Assembly (NCBI GenBank): GCA_029207755.1
Contig: JARCOQ010000079.1
Coordinates: 124,001 to 188,000, forward strand
Direction: 5' to 3'
DNA length: 64,000 nucleotides
Source of the DNA: Chamaea fasciata
Lineage: Eukaryota > Chordata > Aves > Passeriformes > Sylviidae
A program made the translations under genes and the position numbers. The notes under the pieces are model-generated. The model saw only the letters and a program-made list of their open reading frames with translations. It searched no databases and had not been told where the DNA came from. Numbering within the stretch: the stretch's first letter is position 1; each line of letters starts with the position of its first letter. Below are positions 35,214 through 49,750 of this stretch, in pieces.

Positions 35214-38200
35214 GATAGACAGCAGAACCCTGGCTTCCACTCTGGATGGACGCTTGCCTGAATAGACAAAAGAGCTATGGATCCCAGCTTGACACTGGTC
35301 TGGATGGACACCAGAGCCATGAATCCCACTCTGAATGCACACTACTCGTGATGGACACAAGAGCCATGCATCCCTCTGTGGATGGAGCCTGGTTTGAATG
35401 GACAGCACAGCCACGCATCCAGACGGACACCAGAGCCGTGGATCCCAACTGCACAGTGGTCTGGATGGACACCAGAGCCATGGATCCCACTGTGGATGGA
35501 CCCTGGTACAGATAGACAGCATAGCCATGGATGCAAAGTGGACACTGCTCCAGATGGATAATGATCTGGATGGACGCCAAAGCCATGGATCCCACTCTGG
35601 ATGCACGCTGTTCTTGATGGACACAGGAGTCATGCATGGGTCTGTAGATGGAGCCTGGTATGAATGGACAGCACAGCCACGTATCCAGATGGATACTTGC
35701 CCAGATGGACAGCAGAGCCGTGGACCTCAAGTGGACAGTGGTCTGGATGGAAACCAGAGCAATGGATCCCACTGTGGATGGACACTGGTATGGATGCACC
35801 TCAGAGCCTTGGATCCCAGCTTTACTCTGTTCTAAATAGACTCCAGAGCCATGGATCCGTCTCTGGATGGATGCTGGTCTGGATGGACACCAGAGCCATG
35901 GATCCAAATTGGAGCCTGGTCTGGATGGATACAAGGGCCATGGATTCCACTCTTGATGGACACTTGTGGAGATAGCAACCAGAGGCATGGATCCGACTCG
36001 AGATGGACACTGGTCCTGAAGGACAGTGGTCTAGATGGTGACCAGAGCCATTCCTCCCACCTTGTATTGATAGTGGTCTTGCCAGACCCCGAGGCATGCA
36101 TCCCACTCTGGATGGCCAGTGGTCTGGATGGGCACCAGACCATGGCTCCCCTATCAATGGACACTGGTCTAGATGGATGCCAGAGCCAATGACTCCAGCT
36201 GGACACTGGTGTGGATGGACACCAGAGCAATGGATGCCACTGTGGATGGATACGGGTTTGGATGGACATAAGAGCCACGGATCCCAATCTAGATGGACGC
36301 TGCTGTGAATAGACACCAGTGCCATGGATCCCACTGTGGATGGACACTGGTATGGATAGACATCAGAGCCTTGGATCCCAGCTTGACTGTGTTCTGGATG
36401 GAGAGCAGAGTCTTGGATTTGACTCTGGATGGATACTGCTCCAGATGGACAGCAGAGTCTTGGATTGGACTCTGGATGGATACTGCTCCAGATGGAACAC
36501 AGAGCCATGGATCCCACTGTTGGTGGATACTGGTCTGGATGGACTCCAGAGCCATGGATCCGTCTCTGGATGGACACAGTTCTGGATGGACACAAGAGCC
36601 ATAGATCCAAATTGGAACCTGTTCTGGATGGATGCAAGGGCCATGGATTCCACTCTGGATGGATACTGCTCCAGTTAGCAACCAGAGTCATAGATCCGAA
36701 TCCAGATGGAGACTGGTCCAGATGGACACTGGTCCGGATGGTGACCAGAGCCATTCCTCCCACCTTGTATTGATAGTGGTCTTGCCAGACCCCGAGGCAT
36801 GCATCCCACTCTGGATGGCCAGTGGTCTGGATGGGCCCCAGACCATGGATCCCCTATGAATGGACACTGGTCTAGATGGACGCCAGAGCCATGGATTCCA
36901 GCTGGACACTGGTGTGGATGGACACCAGAGCCATGGATGCCACTGTGGATGGACACTGGTTTGGATGGATATAAGAGCCACGGATCCCAATCTGGATGGA
37001 CGCTGCTGTGAATAGACCCCAGAGCCATGGATCCCACAGTGGATTGACAGTGGTCAGGATGGAAACCAGAGCAATGGATGCCACTGTGGATGGATGCAGG
37101 TAGAGATGCACACCAGAGTAATGGTGTCCGCTCTGGATGGACACTGGTATGGATAGACATCAGAGCCTTGGATCCCAGCTTGACTGTGTTCTGGATGGAG
37201 AGCAGAGTCTTGGATTGGACTCTGGATGGATACTGCTCCAGATGGACAGCAGAGTCTTGGATTGGACTCAGGATGGATACTGCTCCAGATGGAACGCAGA
37301 GCCATGGATCCCACTCTTGGTGGATACTGGTCTGGATGGACTCCAGAGCCATGGATCCGTCTCTGGATGGACACAGTTCTGGATGGACACAAGAGCCATA
37401 GATCCAAATTGGAGCCTGTTCTGGATGGATGCAAGGGCCATGTATTACACTCTGGATGGATACTGCTCCAGCTAGCAACCAGAGTCATAGATTCGAATCC
37501 AGATGGAGACTGGTCCAGATGGACACTGGTCCGGATGGTGACCAGAGCCATTCCTCCCACCTTGTATTGATAGTGGTCTTGCCAGACCCCGAGGCATGGA
37601 TCCCACTCTGGATGGCCAGTGGTCTGGATGGGCCCCAGACCATGGATCCCCTATGAATGGACACTGGTCTAGATGGACGCCAGAGCCATGGATTCCAGCT
37701 GGACACTGGTGTGGATGGACACCAGAGCCATGGATGCCACTGTGGATGGACACTGGTTTGGATGGACATAAGAGTCACGGATCCCAATCTGGATGGACGC
37801 TGCTGTGAATAGACCCCAGAGCCATGGATCCCACAGTGGATTGACAGTGGTCAGGATGGACACCAGAGCAATGGATGCCACTGTGGATGGACGCAGGTAG
37901 AGATGCACACCAGAGTAATGGTGTCCGCTCTGGATGGACACTGGTATGGATAGACATCAGAGCCTTGGATCCCAGCTTGACTGTGTTCTGGATGGAGAGC
38001 AGAGTCTTGGATTGGACTCTGGATGGATACTGCTCCAGATGGACAGCAGAGTCTTGGATTGGACTCTGGATGGATACTGCTCCAGATGGAACGCAGAGCC
38101 ATGGATCCCACTGTTGGTGGATACTGGTCTGGATGGACTCCAGAGCCATGGATCCGTCTCTGGATGGACACAGTTCTGGATGGACACAAGAGCCATAGAT

Positions 38201-38745
38201 CCAAATTGGAACCTGTTCTGGATGGATGCAAGGGCCATGGATTCCACTCTGGATGGATACTGCTCCAGTTAGCAACCAGAGTCATAGATCCGAATCCAGA
38301 TGGAGACTGGTCCAGATGGACACTGGTCCGGATGGTGACCAGAGCCATTCCTCCCACCTTGTATTGATAGTGGTCTTGCCAGACCCCGAGGCATGCATCC
38401 CACTCTGGATGGCCAGTGGTCTGGATGGGCCCCAGACCATGGATCCCCTATGAATGGACACTGGTCTAGATGGACGCCAGAGCCATGGATTCCAGCTGGA
38501 CACTGGTGTGGATGGACACCAGAGCCATGGATGCCACTGTGGATGGACACTGGTTTGGATGGACATAAGAGCCACGGACCCCAATCTGGATGGACGCTGC
38601 TGTGAATAGACCCCAGAGCCATGGATCCCACAGTGGATTGACAGTGGTCAGGATGGACACCAGAGCAATGGATGCCACTGTGGATGGACGCAGGTAGAGA
38701 TGCACACCAGAGTAATGGTGTCCGCTCTGGATGGACACTGGTCTG
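35214..38745 (+). repeat. Unit 20: A-C-D'-P-P*-P (3532 bp)
   Basis: A 35214-35510, C 35511-35834, D' 35835-36354, P 36355-37151, P* 37152-37948, P 37949-38745. P and P* together reproduce the order of unit 17 (offset 7318), including GATGGAAACC near 37060. The third P is the CACGGACCCC subtype. Confidence 0.94.
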
Positions 38746-41700
38746 GATAGACAGCAGAACCCTGGCTTCCACTCTGGATGGACGCTTGCCTGAATAGACA
38801 AAAGAGCTATGGATCCCAGCTTGACACTGGTCTGGATGGACACCAGAGCCATGAATCCCACTCTGAATGCACACTACTCGTGATGGACACAAGAGCCATG
38901 CATCCCTCTGTGGATGGAGCCTGGTTTGAATGGACAGCACAGCCACGCATCCAGACGGACACCAGAGCCGTGGATCCCAACTGCACAGTGGTCTGGATGG
39001 ACACCAGAGCCATGGATCCCACTGTGGATGGACCCTGGTACAGATAGACAGCATAGCCATGGATGCAAAGTGGACACTGCTCCAGATGGATAATGATCTG
39101 GATGGACGCCAAAGCCATGGATCCCACTCTGGATGCACGCTGTTCTTGATGGACACAGGAGTCATGCATGGGTCTGTAGATGGAGCCTGGTATGAATGGA
39201 CAGCACAGCCACGTATCCAGATGGATACTTGCCCAGATGGACAGCAGAGCCGTGGACCTCAAGTGGACAGTGGTCTGGATGGAAACCAGAGCAATGGATC
39301 CCACTGTGGATGGACACTGGTATGGATGCACCTCAGAGCCTTGGATCCCAGCTTTACTCTGTTCTAAATAGACTCCAGAGCCATGGATCCGTCTCTGGAT
39401 GGATGCTGGTCTGGATGGACACCAGAGCCATGGATCCAAATTGGAGCCTGGTCTGGATGGATACAAGGGCCATGGATTCCACTCTTGATGGACACTTGTG
39501 GAGATAGCAACCAGAGGCATGGATCCGACTCGAGATGGACACTGGTCCTGAAGGACAGTGGTCTAGATGGTGACCAGAGCCATTCCTCCCACCTTGTATT
39601 GATAGTGGTCTTGCCAGACCCCGAGGCATGCATCCCACTCTGGATGGCCAGTGGTCTGGATGGGCACCAGACCATGGCTCCCCTATCAATGGACACTGGT
39701 CTAGATGGATGCCAGAGCCAATGACTCCAGCTGGACACTGGTGTGGATGGACACCAGAGCAATGGATGCCACTGTGGATGGATACGGGTTTGGATGGACA
39801 TAAGAGCCACGGATCCCAATCTAGATGGACGCTGCTGTGAATAGACACCAGTGCCATGGATCCCACTGTGGATGGACACTGGTATGGATAGACATCAGAG
39901 CCTTGGATCCCAGCTTGACTGTGTTCTGGATGGAGAGCAGAGTCTTGGATTTGACTCTGGATGGATACTGCTCCAGATGGACAGCAGAGTCTTGGATTGG
40001 ACTCTGGATGGATACTGCTCCAGATGGAACACAGAGCCATGGATCCCACTGTTGGTGGATACTGGTCTGGATGGACTCCAGAGCCATGGATCCGTCTCTG
40101 GATGGACACAGTTCTGGATGGACACAAGAGCCATAGATCCAAATTGGAACCTGTTCTGGATGGATGCAAGGGCCATGGATTCCACTCTGGATGGATACTG
40201 CTCCAGTTAGCAACCAGAGTCATAGATCCGAATCCAGATGGAGACTGGTCCAGATGGACACTGGTCCGGATGGTGACCAGAGCCATTCCTCCCACCTTGT
40301 ATTGATAGTGGTCTTGCCAGACCCCGAGGCATGCATCCCACTCTGGATGGCCAGTGGTCTGGATGGGCCCCAGACCATGGATCCCCTATGAATGGACACT
40401 GGTCTAGATGGACGCCAGAGCCATGGATTCCAGCTGGACACTGGTGTGGATGGACACCAGAGCCATGGATGCCACTGTGGATGGACACTGGTTTGGATGG
40501 ATATAAGAGCCACGGATCCCAATCTGGATGGACGCTGCTGTGAATAGACCCCAGAGCCATGGATCCCACAGTGGATTGACAGTGGTCAGGATGGAAACCA
40601 GAGCAATGGATGCCACTGTGGATGGATGCAGGTAGAGATGCACACCAGAGTAATGGTGTCCGCTCTGGATGGACACTGGTATGGATAGACATCAGAGCCT
40701 TGGATCCCAGCTTGACTGTGTTCTGGATGGAGAGCAGAGTCTTGGATTGGACTCTGGATGGATACTGCTCCAGATGGACAGCAGAGTCTTGGATTGGACT
40801 CAGGATGGATACTGCTCCAGATGGAACGCAGAGCCATGGATCCCACTCTTGGTGGATACTGGTCTGGATGGACTCCAGAGCCATGGATCCGTCTCTGGAT
40901 GGACACAGTTCTGGATGGACACAAGAGCCATAGATCCAAATTGGAGCCTGTTCTGGATGGATGCAAGGGCCATGTATTACACTCTGGATGGATACTGCTC
41001 CAGCTAGCAACCAGAGTCATAGATTCGAATCCAGATGGAGACTGGTCCAGATGGACACTGGTCCGGATGGTGACCAGAGCCATTCCTCCCACCTTGTATT
41101 GATAGTGGTCTTGCCAGACCCCGAGGCATGGATCCCACTCTGGATGGCCAGTGGTCTGGATGGGCCCCAGACCATGGATCCCCTATGAATGGACACTGGT
41201 CTAGATGGACGCCAGAGCCATGGATTCCAGCTGGACACTGGTGTGGATGGACACCAGAGCCATGGATGCCACTGTGGATGGACACTGGTTTGGATGGACA
41301 TAAGAGTCACGGATCCCAATCTGGATGGACGCTGCTGTGAATAGACCCCAGAGCCATGGATCCCACAGTGGATTGACAGTGGTCAGGATGGACACCAGAG
41401 CAATGGATGCCACTGTGGATGGACGCAGGTAGAGATGCACACCAGAGTAATGGTGTCCGCTCTGGATGGACACTGGTATGGATAGACATCAGAGCCTTGG
41501 ATCCCAGCTTGACTGTGTTCTGGATGGAGAGCAGAGTCTTGGATTGGACTCTGGATGGATACTGCTCCAGATGGACAGCAGAGTCTTGGATTGGACTCTG
41601 GATGGATACTGCTCCAGATGGAACGCAGAGCCATGGATCCCACTGTTGGTGGATACTGGTCTGGATGGACTCCAGAGCCATGGATCCGTCTCTGGATGGA

Positions 41701-42277
41701 CACAGTTCTGGATGGACACAAGAGCCATAGATCCAAATTGGAACCTGTTCTGGATGGATGCAAGGGCCATGGATTCCACTCTGGATGGATACTGCTCCAG
41801 TTAGCAACCAGAGTCATAGATCCGAATCCAGATGGAGACTGGTCCAGATGGACACTGGTCCAGATGGTGACCAGAGCCATTCCTCCCACCTTGTATTGAT
41901 AGTGGTCTTGCCAGACCCCGAGGCATGCATCCCACTCTGGATGGCCAGTGGTCTGGATGGGCCCCAGACCATGGATCCCCTATGAATGGACACTGGTCTA
42001 GATGGACGCCAGAGCCATGGATTCCAGCTGGACACTGGTGTGGATGGACACCAGAGCCATGGATGCCACTGTGGATGGACACTGGTTTGGATGGACATAA
42101 GAGCCACGGACCCCAATCTGGATGGACGCTGCTGTGAATAGACCCCAGAGCCATGGATCCCACAGTGGATTGACAGTGGTCAGGATGGACACCAGAGCAA
42201 TGGATGCCACTGTGGATGGACGCAGGTAGAGATGCACACCAGAGTAATGGTGTCCGCTCTGGATGGACACTGGTCTG
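38746..42277 (+). repeat. Unit 21: A-C-D'-P-P*-P (3532 bp)
   Basis: A 38746-39042, C 39043-39366, D' 39367-39886, P 39887-40683, P* 40684-41480, P 41481-42277. It is an almost exact copy of unit 20. The distinguishing change is CAGATGGTGACC near 41871. Confidence 0.94.
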
Positions 42278-45016
42278 GATAGACAGCAGAACCCTGGCTT
42301 CCACTCTGGATGGACGCTTGCCTGAATAGACAAAAGAGCTATGGATCCCAGCTTGACACTGGTCTGGATGGACACCAGAGCCATGAATCCCACTCTGAAT
42401 GCACACTACTCGTGATGGACACAAGAGCCATGCATCCCTCTGTGGATGGAGCCTGGTTTGAATGGACAGCACAGCCACGCATCCAGACGGACACCAGAGC
42501 CGTGGATCCCAACTGCACAGTGGTCTGGATGGACACCAGAGCCATGGATCCCACTGTGGATGGACCCTGGTACAGATAGACAGCATAGCCATGGATGCAA
42601 AGTGGACACTGCTCCAGATGGATAATGATCTGGATGGACGCCAAAGCCATGGATCCCACTCTGGATGCACGCTGTTCTTGATGGACACAGGAGTCATGCA
42701 TGGGTCTGTAGATGGAGCCTGGTATGAATGGACAGCACAGCCACGTATCCAGATGGATACTTGCCCAGATGGACAGCAGAGCCGTGGACCTCAAGTGGAC
42801 AGTGGTCTGGATGGAAACCAGAGCAATGGATCCCACTGTGGATGGACACTGGTATGGATGCACCTCAGAGCCTTGGATCCCAGCTTTACTCTGTTCTAAA
42901 TAGACTCCAGAGCCATGGATCCGTCTCTGGATGGATGCTGGTCTGGATGGACACCAGAGCCATGGATCCAAATTGGAGCCTGGTCTGGATGGATACAAGG
43001 GCCATGGATTCCACTCTTGATGGACACTTGTGGAGATAGCAACCAGAGGCATGGATCCGACTCGAGATGGACACTGGTCCTGAAGGACAGTGGTCTAGAT
43101 GGTGACCAGAGCCATTCCTCCCACCTTGTATTGATAGTGGTCTTGCCAGACCCCGAGGCATGCATCCCACTCTGGATGGCCAGTGGTCTGGATGGGCACC
43201 AGACCATGGCTCCCCTATCAATGGACACTGGTCTAGATGGATGCCAGAGCCAATGACTCCAGCTGGACAGTGGTGTGGATGGACACCAGAGCAATGGATG
43301 CCACTGTGGATGGATACGGGTTTGGATGGACATAAGAGCCACGGATCCCAATCTAGATGGACGCTGCTGTGAATAGACACCAGTGCCATGGATCCCACTG
43401 TGGATGGACACTGGTATGGATAGACATCAGAGCCTTGGATCCCAGCTTGACTGTGTTCTGGATGGAGAGCAGAGTCTTGGATTGGACTCTGGATGGATAC
43501 TGCTCCAGATGGACAGCAGAGTCTTGGATTGGACTCTGGATGGATACTGCTCCAGATGGAACGCAGAGCCATGGATCCCACTGTTGGTGGATACTGGTCT
43601 GGATGGACTCCAGAGCCATGGATCCGTCTCTGGATGGACACAGTTCTGGATGGACACAAGAGCCATAGATCCCAATTGGAACCTGTTCTGGATGGATGCA
43701 AGGGCCATGGATTCCACTCTGGATGGATACTGCTCCAGTTAGCAACCAGAGTCATAGATCCGAATCCAGATGGAGACTGGTCCAGATGGACACTGGTCCG
43801 GATGGTGACCAGAGCCATTCCTCCCACCTTGTATTGATAGTGGTCTTGCCAGACCCCGAGGCATGCATCCCACTCTGGATGGCCAGTGGTCTGGATGGGC
43901 CCCAGACCATGGATCCCCTATGAATGGACACTGGTCTAGATGGACGCCAGAGCCATGGATTCCAGCTGGACACTGGTGTGGATGGACACCAGAGCCATGG
44001 ATGCCACTGTGGATGGACACTGGTTTGGATGGATATAAGAGCCACGGATCCCAATCTGGATGGACGCTGCTGTGAATAGACCCCAGAGCCATGGATCCCA
44101 CAGTGGATTGACAGTGGTCAGGATGGACACCAGAGCAATGGATGCCACTGTGGATGGATGCAGGTAGAGATGCACACCAGAGTAATGGTGTCCGCTCTGG
44201 ATGGACACTGGTATGGATAGACATCAGAGCCTTGGATCCCAGCTTGACTGTGTTCTGGATGGAGAGCAGAGTCTTGGATTGGACTCTGGATGGATACTGC
44301 TCCAGATGGACAGCAGAGTCTTGGATTGGACTCTGGATGGATACTGCTCCAGATGGAACGCAGAGCCATGGATCCCACTGTTGGTGGATACTGGTCTGGA
44401 TGGACTCCAGAGCCATGGATCCGTCTCTGGATGGACACAGTTCTGGATGGACACAAGAGCCATAGATCCAAATTGGAGCCTGTTCTGGATGGATGCAAGG
44501 GCCATGGATTCCACTCTGGATGGATACTGCTCCAGTTAGCAACCAGAGTCATAGATCCGAATCCAGATGGAGACTGGTCCAGATGGACACTGGTCCGGAT
44601 GGTGACCAGAGCCATTCCTCCCACCTTGTATTGATAGTGGTCTTGCCAGACCCCGAGGCATGGATCCCACTCTGGATGGCCAGTGGTCTGGATGGGCCCC
44701 AGACCATGGATCCCCTATGAATGGACACTGGTCTAGATGGACGCCAGAGCCATGGATTCCAGCTGGACACTGGTGTGGATGGACACCAGAGCCATGGATG
44801 CCACTGTGGATGGACACTGGTTTGGATGGACATAAGAGCCACGGATCCCAATCTGGATGGACGCTGCTGTGAATAGACCCCAGAGCCATGGATCCCACAG
44901 TGGATTGACAGTGGTCAGGATGGACACCAGAGCAATGGATGCCACTGTGGATGGACACAGGTAGGTAGAGATGCACACCAGAGTAATGGTGTCCACTCTG
45001 GATGGACACTGGTCTG
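42278..45016 (+). repeat. Unit 22: A-C-D'-P-P (2739 bp)
   Basis: A 42278-42574, C 42575-42898, D' 42899-43418, P 43419-44215, P 44216-45016 (801 bp). D' has GGACAGTGGTGTGG near 43265 as in units 14-16, so it belongs to that 2739-bp lineage although 14 kb away. P has GATCCCAATTGG near 43669. Confidence 0.93.
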
Positions 45017-46860
45017 GATAGACAGCAGAACCCTGGCTTCCACTCTGGATGGACGCTTGCCTGAATAGACAAAAAAGCTATGGATCCCAGCTTGACACTG
45101 GTCTGGATGGACACCAGAGCCATGGATCCCACTCTGAATGCACACTACTCGTGATGGACACAAGAGCCATGCATCCCTCTGTGGATGGAGCCTGGTTTGA
45201 ATGGACAGAAGAGCCACGCATCCAGATGGACACCAGATCCGTGGATCCCAACTGCACAGTGGTCTCGATGGACACCAGTGCCATGGATCGCACTGTGGAT
45301 GGACACTGGTATGGATAGACATCAGAGCCTTGGATCCCAGCTTGACTGTGTTCTGGATGGAGAGCAGAGTCTTGGATTGGACTCTGGATGGATACTGCTC
45401 CAGATGGAACGCAGAGCCATGGATCCCACTCTTGGTGGATACTGGTCTGGATGGACTCCAGAGCCATGGATCCGTCTCTGGATGGACACAGTTCTGGATG
45501 GACACAAGAGCCATAGATCCAAATTGGAACCTGTTCTGGATGGATGCAAGGGCCATGGATTCCACTCTGAACGGATACTGCTCCAGTTAGCAACCAGAGT
45601 CATGGATCCGAATCCAGATGGAGAGTGGTCCAGATGGACACTGGTCCGGATGGTGACCAGAGCCATTCCTCCCACCTTGTATTGATAGTGGTCTTGCCAG
45701 ACCCCGAGGCATGCATCCCACTCTGGATGGCCAGTGGTCTGGATGGGCCCCAGACCATGGATCCCCTATGAATGGACACTGGTCTAGATGGACGCCAGAG
45801 CCATGGATTCCAGCTGGACACTGGTGTGGATGGACACCAGAGCCATGGATGCCACTGTGGATGGACACTGGTTTGGATGGACATAAGAGCCACGGATCCC
45901 AATCTGGATGGACACTGCTGTGAATAGACCCCAGAGCCATGGATCCCACAGTGGATTGACAGTGGTCAGGATGGACACCAGAGCAATGGATGCCACTGTG
46001 GATGGACGCAGGTAGAGATGCACACCAGAGTAATGGTGTCCGCTCTGGATGGACACTGGTATGGATAGACATCAGAGCCTTGGATCCCAGCTTGACTGTG
46101 TTCTGGATGGAGAGCAGAGTCTTGGATTGGACTCTGGATGGATACTGCTCCAGATGGACAGCAGAGTCTTGGATTGGACTCTGGATGGATACTGCTCCAG
46201 ATGGAACGCAGAGCCATGGATCCCACTCTTGGTGGATACTGGTCTGGATGGACTCCAGAGCCATGGATCCGTCTCTGGATGGACACAGTTCTGGATGGAC
46301 ACAAGAGCCATAGATCCAAATTGGAACCTGTTCTGGATGGATGCAAGGGCCATGGATTCCACTCTGGATGGATACTGCTCCAGTTAGCAACCAGAGTCAT
46401 AGATCCGAATCCAGATGGAGACTGGTCCAGATGGACACTGGTCCGGATGGTGACCAGAGCCATTCCTCCCACCTTGTATTGATAGTGGTCTTGCCAGACC
46501 CCGAGGCATGCATCCCACTCTGGATGGCCAGTGGTCTGGATGGGCCCCAGACCATGGATCCCCTATGAATGGACACTGGTCTAGATGGACGCCAGAGCCA
46601 TGGATTCCAGCTGGACACTGGTGTGGATGGACACCAGAGCCATGGATGCCACTGTGGATGGACACTGGTTTGGATGGACATAAGAGCCACGGACCCCAAT
46701 CTGGATGGACGCTGCTGTGAATAGACCCCAGAGCCATGGATCCCACAGTGGATTGACAGTGGTCAGGATGGACACCAGAGCAATGGATGCCACTGTGGAT
46801 GGACGCAGGTAGAGATGCACACCAGAGTAATGGTGTCCGCTCTGGATGGACACTGGTCTG
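45017..46860 (+). repeat. Unit 23: A-P750-P (1844 bp)
   Basis: A 45017-45313 (GACAGAAGAGCC subtype, with GATCGCACTG near 45287), P750 45314-46063, P 46064-46860 (CACGGACCCC subtype). P750 has CTCTGAACGG near 45566, one step from the CTCTGAATGG of unit 18. Confidence 0.92.
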
Positions 46861-47906
46861 GATAGACAGCAGAACCCTGGCTTCCACTCTGGATGGACGC
46901 TTGCCTGAATAGACAAAAGAGCTATGGATCCCAGCTTGACACTGGTCTGGATGGACACCAGAGCCATGAATCCCACTCTGAATGCACACTACTGGTGATG
47001 GACACAAGAGCCATGCATCCCTCTGTGGATGGAGCCTGGTTTGAATGGACAGCACAGCCACGCATCCAGATGGACACCAGAGCCGTGGATCCCAACTGGA
47101 CAGTGGTCTCGATGGACACCAGAGCCATGGATCCCACTTTGGATGGACACTGGTATGGATAGACATCAGAGCCTTGGATCCCAGCTTGACTGTGTTCTGG
47201 ATGGAGAGCAGAGTCTTGGATTGGACTCTGGATGGATACTGCTCCAGATGGACACCAGAGCCATGGATCCCACTTTGGATGGATCCCAGTCTGGATAGAC
47301 TCCAGAGCCATGGATCCGTCTCTGGATGGATGCTGGTCTGGATGGACACCCGAGTCATGGATCCAAATTGGAGCCTGGTCTGGATGGATACAAGGGCCAT
47401 GGATTCCACTCTTGATGGACACTTGTGGAGATAGCAACCTGAGGCATGGATTCGACTCGAGATGGACACTGGTCCTGAAGGACAGTGGTCTAGATGGTGA
47501 CCAGAGCCATTCCTCCCACCTTGTATTGACTCTTGCCAGACCCCAAGGCATGGATCCCACTCTGGATGGCCAGTGGTCTGGATGGGCCCCAGACCATGGA
47601 TCCCCTATGAATGGACACTGGTCTAGATGGACGCCAGAGCCATGGATTCCAGCTGGACACTGGTGTGGATGGACACCAGAGCCATGGATGCCACTGTGGA
47701 TGGACACTGGTTTGGATGGACATAAGAGCCACGGATCCCAATCTAGACGGACGCTGCTGTGAATAGACCCCAGAGCCATGGATCCCACAGTGGATTGACA
47801 GTGGTCAGGATGGACACCAGAGCAATGGATGCCACTGTGGATGGACACAGGTAGGTAGAGATGCACACCAGAGTAATGGTGTCCGCTCTGGATGGACACT
47901 GGTCTG
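46861..47906 (+). repeat. Unit 24: A-E' with GTAG duplication (1046 bp)
   Basis: A 46861-47157, E' 47158-47906 (749 bp). A has CTACTGGTGATGG near 46989. E' has CCGAGTCATGG near 47351, AACCTGAGGC near 47437, CCCCAAGGC near 47542 and a CTCGAG at 47456. It is the only E' carrying the GTAG duplication. Confidence 0.92.
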
Positions 47907-49750
47907 GATAGACAGCAGAACCCTGGCTTCCACTCTGGATGGACGCTTGCCTGAATAGACAAAAGAGCTATGGATCCCAGCTTGACACTGGTCTGGATGG
48001 ACACCAGAGCCATGGATCCCACTCTGAATGCACACTACTCGTGATGGACACAAGAGCCATGCATCCCTCTGTGGATGGAGCCTGGTTTGAATGGACAGCA
48101 CAGCCACGCATCCAGATGGACACCAGAGCCGTGGATCCCAACTGGACAGTGGTCTCGATGGACACCAGTGCCATGGATCCCACTGTGGATGGACACTGGT
48201 ATGGATAGACATCAGAGCCTTGGATCCCAGCTTGACTGTGTTCTGGATGGAGAGCAGAGTCTTGGATTGGACTCTGGATGGATACTGCTCCAGATGGAAC
48301 GCAGAGCCATGGATCCCACTGTTGGTGGATACTGGTCTGGATGGACTCCAGAGCCATGGATCCGTCTCTGGATGGACACAGTTCTGGATGGACACAAGAG
48401 CCATAGATCCAAATTGGAACCTGTTCTGGATGGATGCAAGGGGCATGGATTCCACTCTGGATGGATACTGCTCCAGTTAGCAACCAGAGTCATAGATCCG
48501 AATCCAGATGGAGACTGGTCCAGATGGACACTGGTCCGGATGGTGACCAGAGCCATTCCTCCCACCTTGTATTGATAGTGGTCTTGCCAGACCCCGAGGC
48601 ATGCATCCCACTCTGGATGGCCAGTGGTCTGGATGGGCCCCAGACCATGGATCCCCTATGAATGGACACTGGTCTAGATGGACGCCAGAGCCATGGATTC
48701 CAGCTGGACACTGGTGTGGATGGACACCAGAGCCATGGATGCCACTGTGGATGGACACTGGTTTGGATGGACATAAGAGCCACGGATCCCAATCTGGATG
48801 GACGCTGCTGTGAATAGACCCCAGAGCCATGGATCCCACAGTGGATTGACAGTGGTCAGGATGGACACCAGAGCAATGGATGCCACTGTGGATGGACGCA
48901 GGTAGAGATGCACACCAGAGTAATGGTGTCCGCTCTGGATGGACACTGGTATGGATAGACATCAGAGCCTTGGATCCCAGCTTGACTGTGTTCTGGATGG
49001 AGAGCAGAGTCTTGGATTGGACTCTGGATGGATACTGCTCCAGATGGACAGCAGAGTCTTGGATTGGACTCTGGATGGATACTGCTCCAGATGGAACGCA
49101 GAGCCATGGATCCCACTGTTGGTGGATACTGGTCTGGATGGACTCCAGAGCCATGGATCCGTCTCTGGATGGACACAGTTCTGGATGGACACAAGAGCCA
49201 TAGATCCAAATTGGAACCTGTTCTGGATGGATGCAAGGGCCATGGATTCCACTCTGGATGGATACTGCTCCAGTTAGCAACCAGAGTCATAGATCCGAAT
49301 CCAGATGGAGACTGGTCCAGATGGACACTGGTCCGGATGGTGACCAGAGCCATTCCTCCCACCTTGTATTGATAGTGGTCTTGCCAGACCCCGAGGCATG
49401 CATCCCACTCTGGATGGCCAGTGGTCTGGATGGGCCCCAGACCATGGATCCCCTATGAATGGACACTGGTCTAGATGGACGCCAGAGCCATGGATTCCAG
49501 CTGGACACTGGTGTGGATGGACACCAGAGCCATGGATGCCACTGTGGATGGACACTGGTTTGGATGGACATAAGAGCCACGGACCCCAATCTGGATGGAC
49601 GCTGCTGTGAATAGACCCCAGAGCCATGGATCCCACAGTGGATTGACAGTGGTCAGGATGGACACCAGAGCAATGGATGCCACTGTGGATGGACGCAGGT
49701 AGAGATGCACACCAGAGTAATGGTGTCCGCTCTGGATGGACACTGGTCTG
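47907..49750 (+). repeat. Unit 25: A-P750-P (1844 bp)
   Basis: A 47907-48203, P750 48204-48953, P 48954-49750 (CACGGACCCC subtype). P750 has AAGGGGCATGG near 48439 in place of AAGGGCCATGG. Confidence 0.92.

Larger units (their letters stand above)
32479..42277 (+). repeat. 2735-bp repeat followed by two 3532-bp repeats
   Basis: The copies are 32479-35213 (A-C-D'-P-P), 35214-38745 and 38746-42277 (both A-C-D'-P-P-P). The difference, 797 bp, is exactly one P. The extra P (37152-37948 and 40684-41480) carries a set of private variants otherwise seen only at 29834-30634, so it was acquired from that source. The two 3532-bp copies look almost identical. One difference is CCAGATGG in place of CCGGATGG near 41871. 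Confidence 0.93.
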
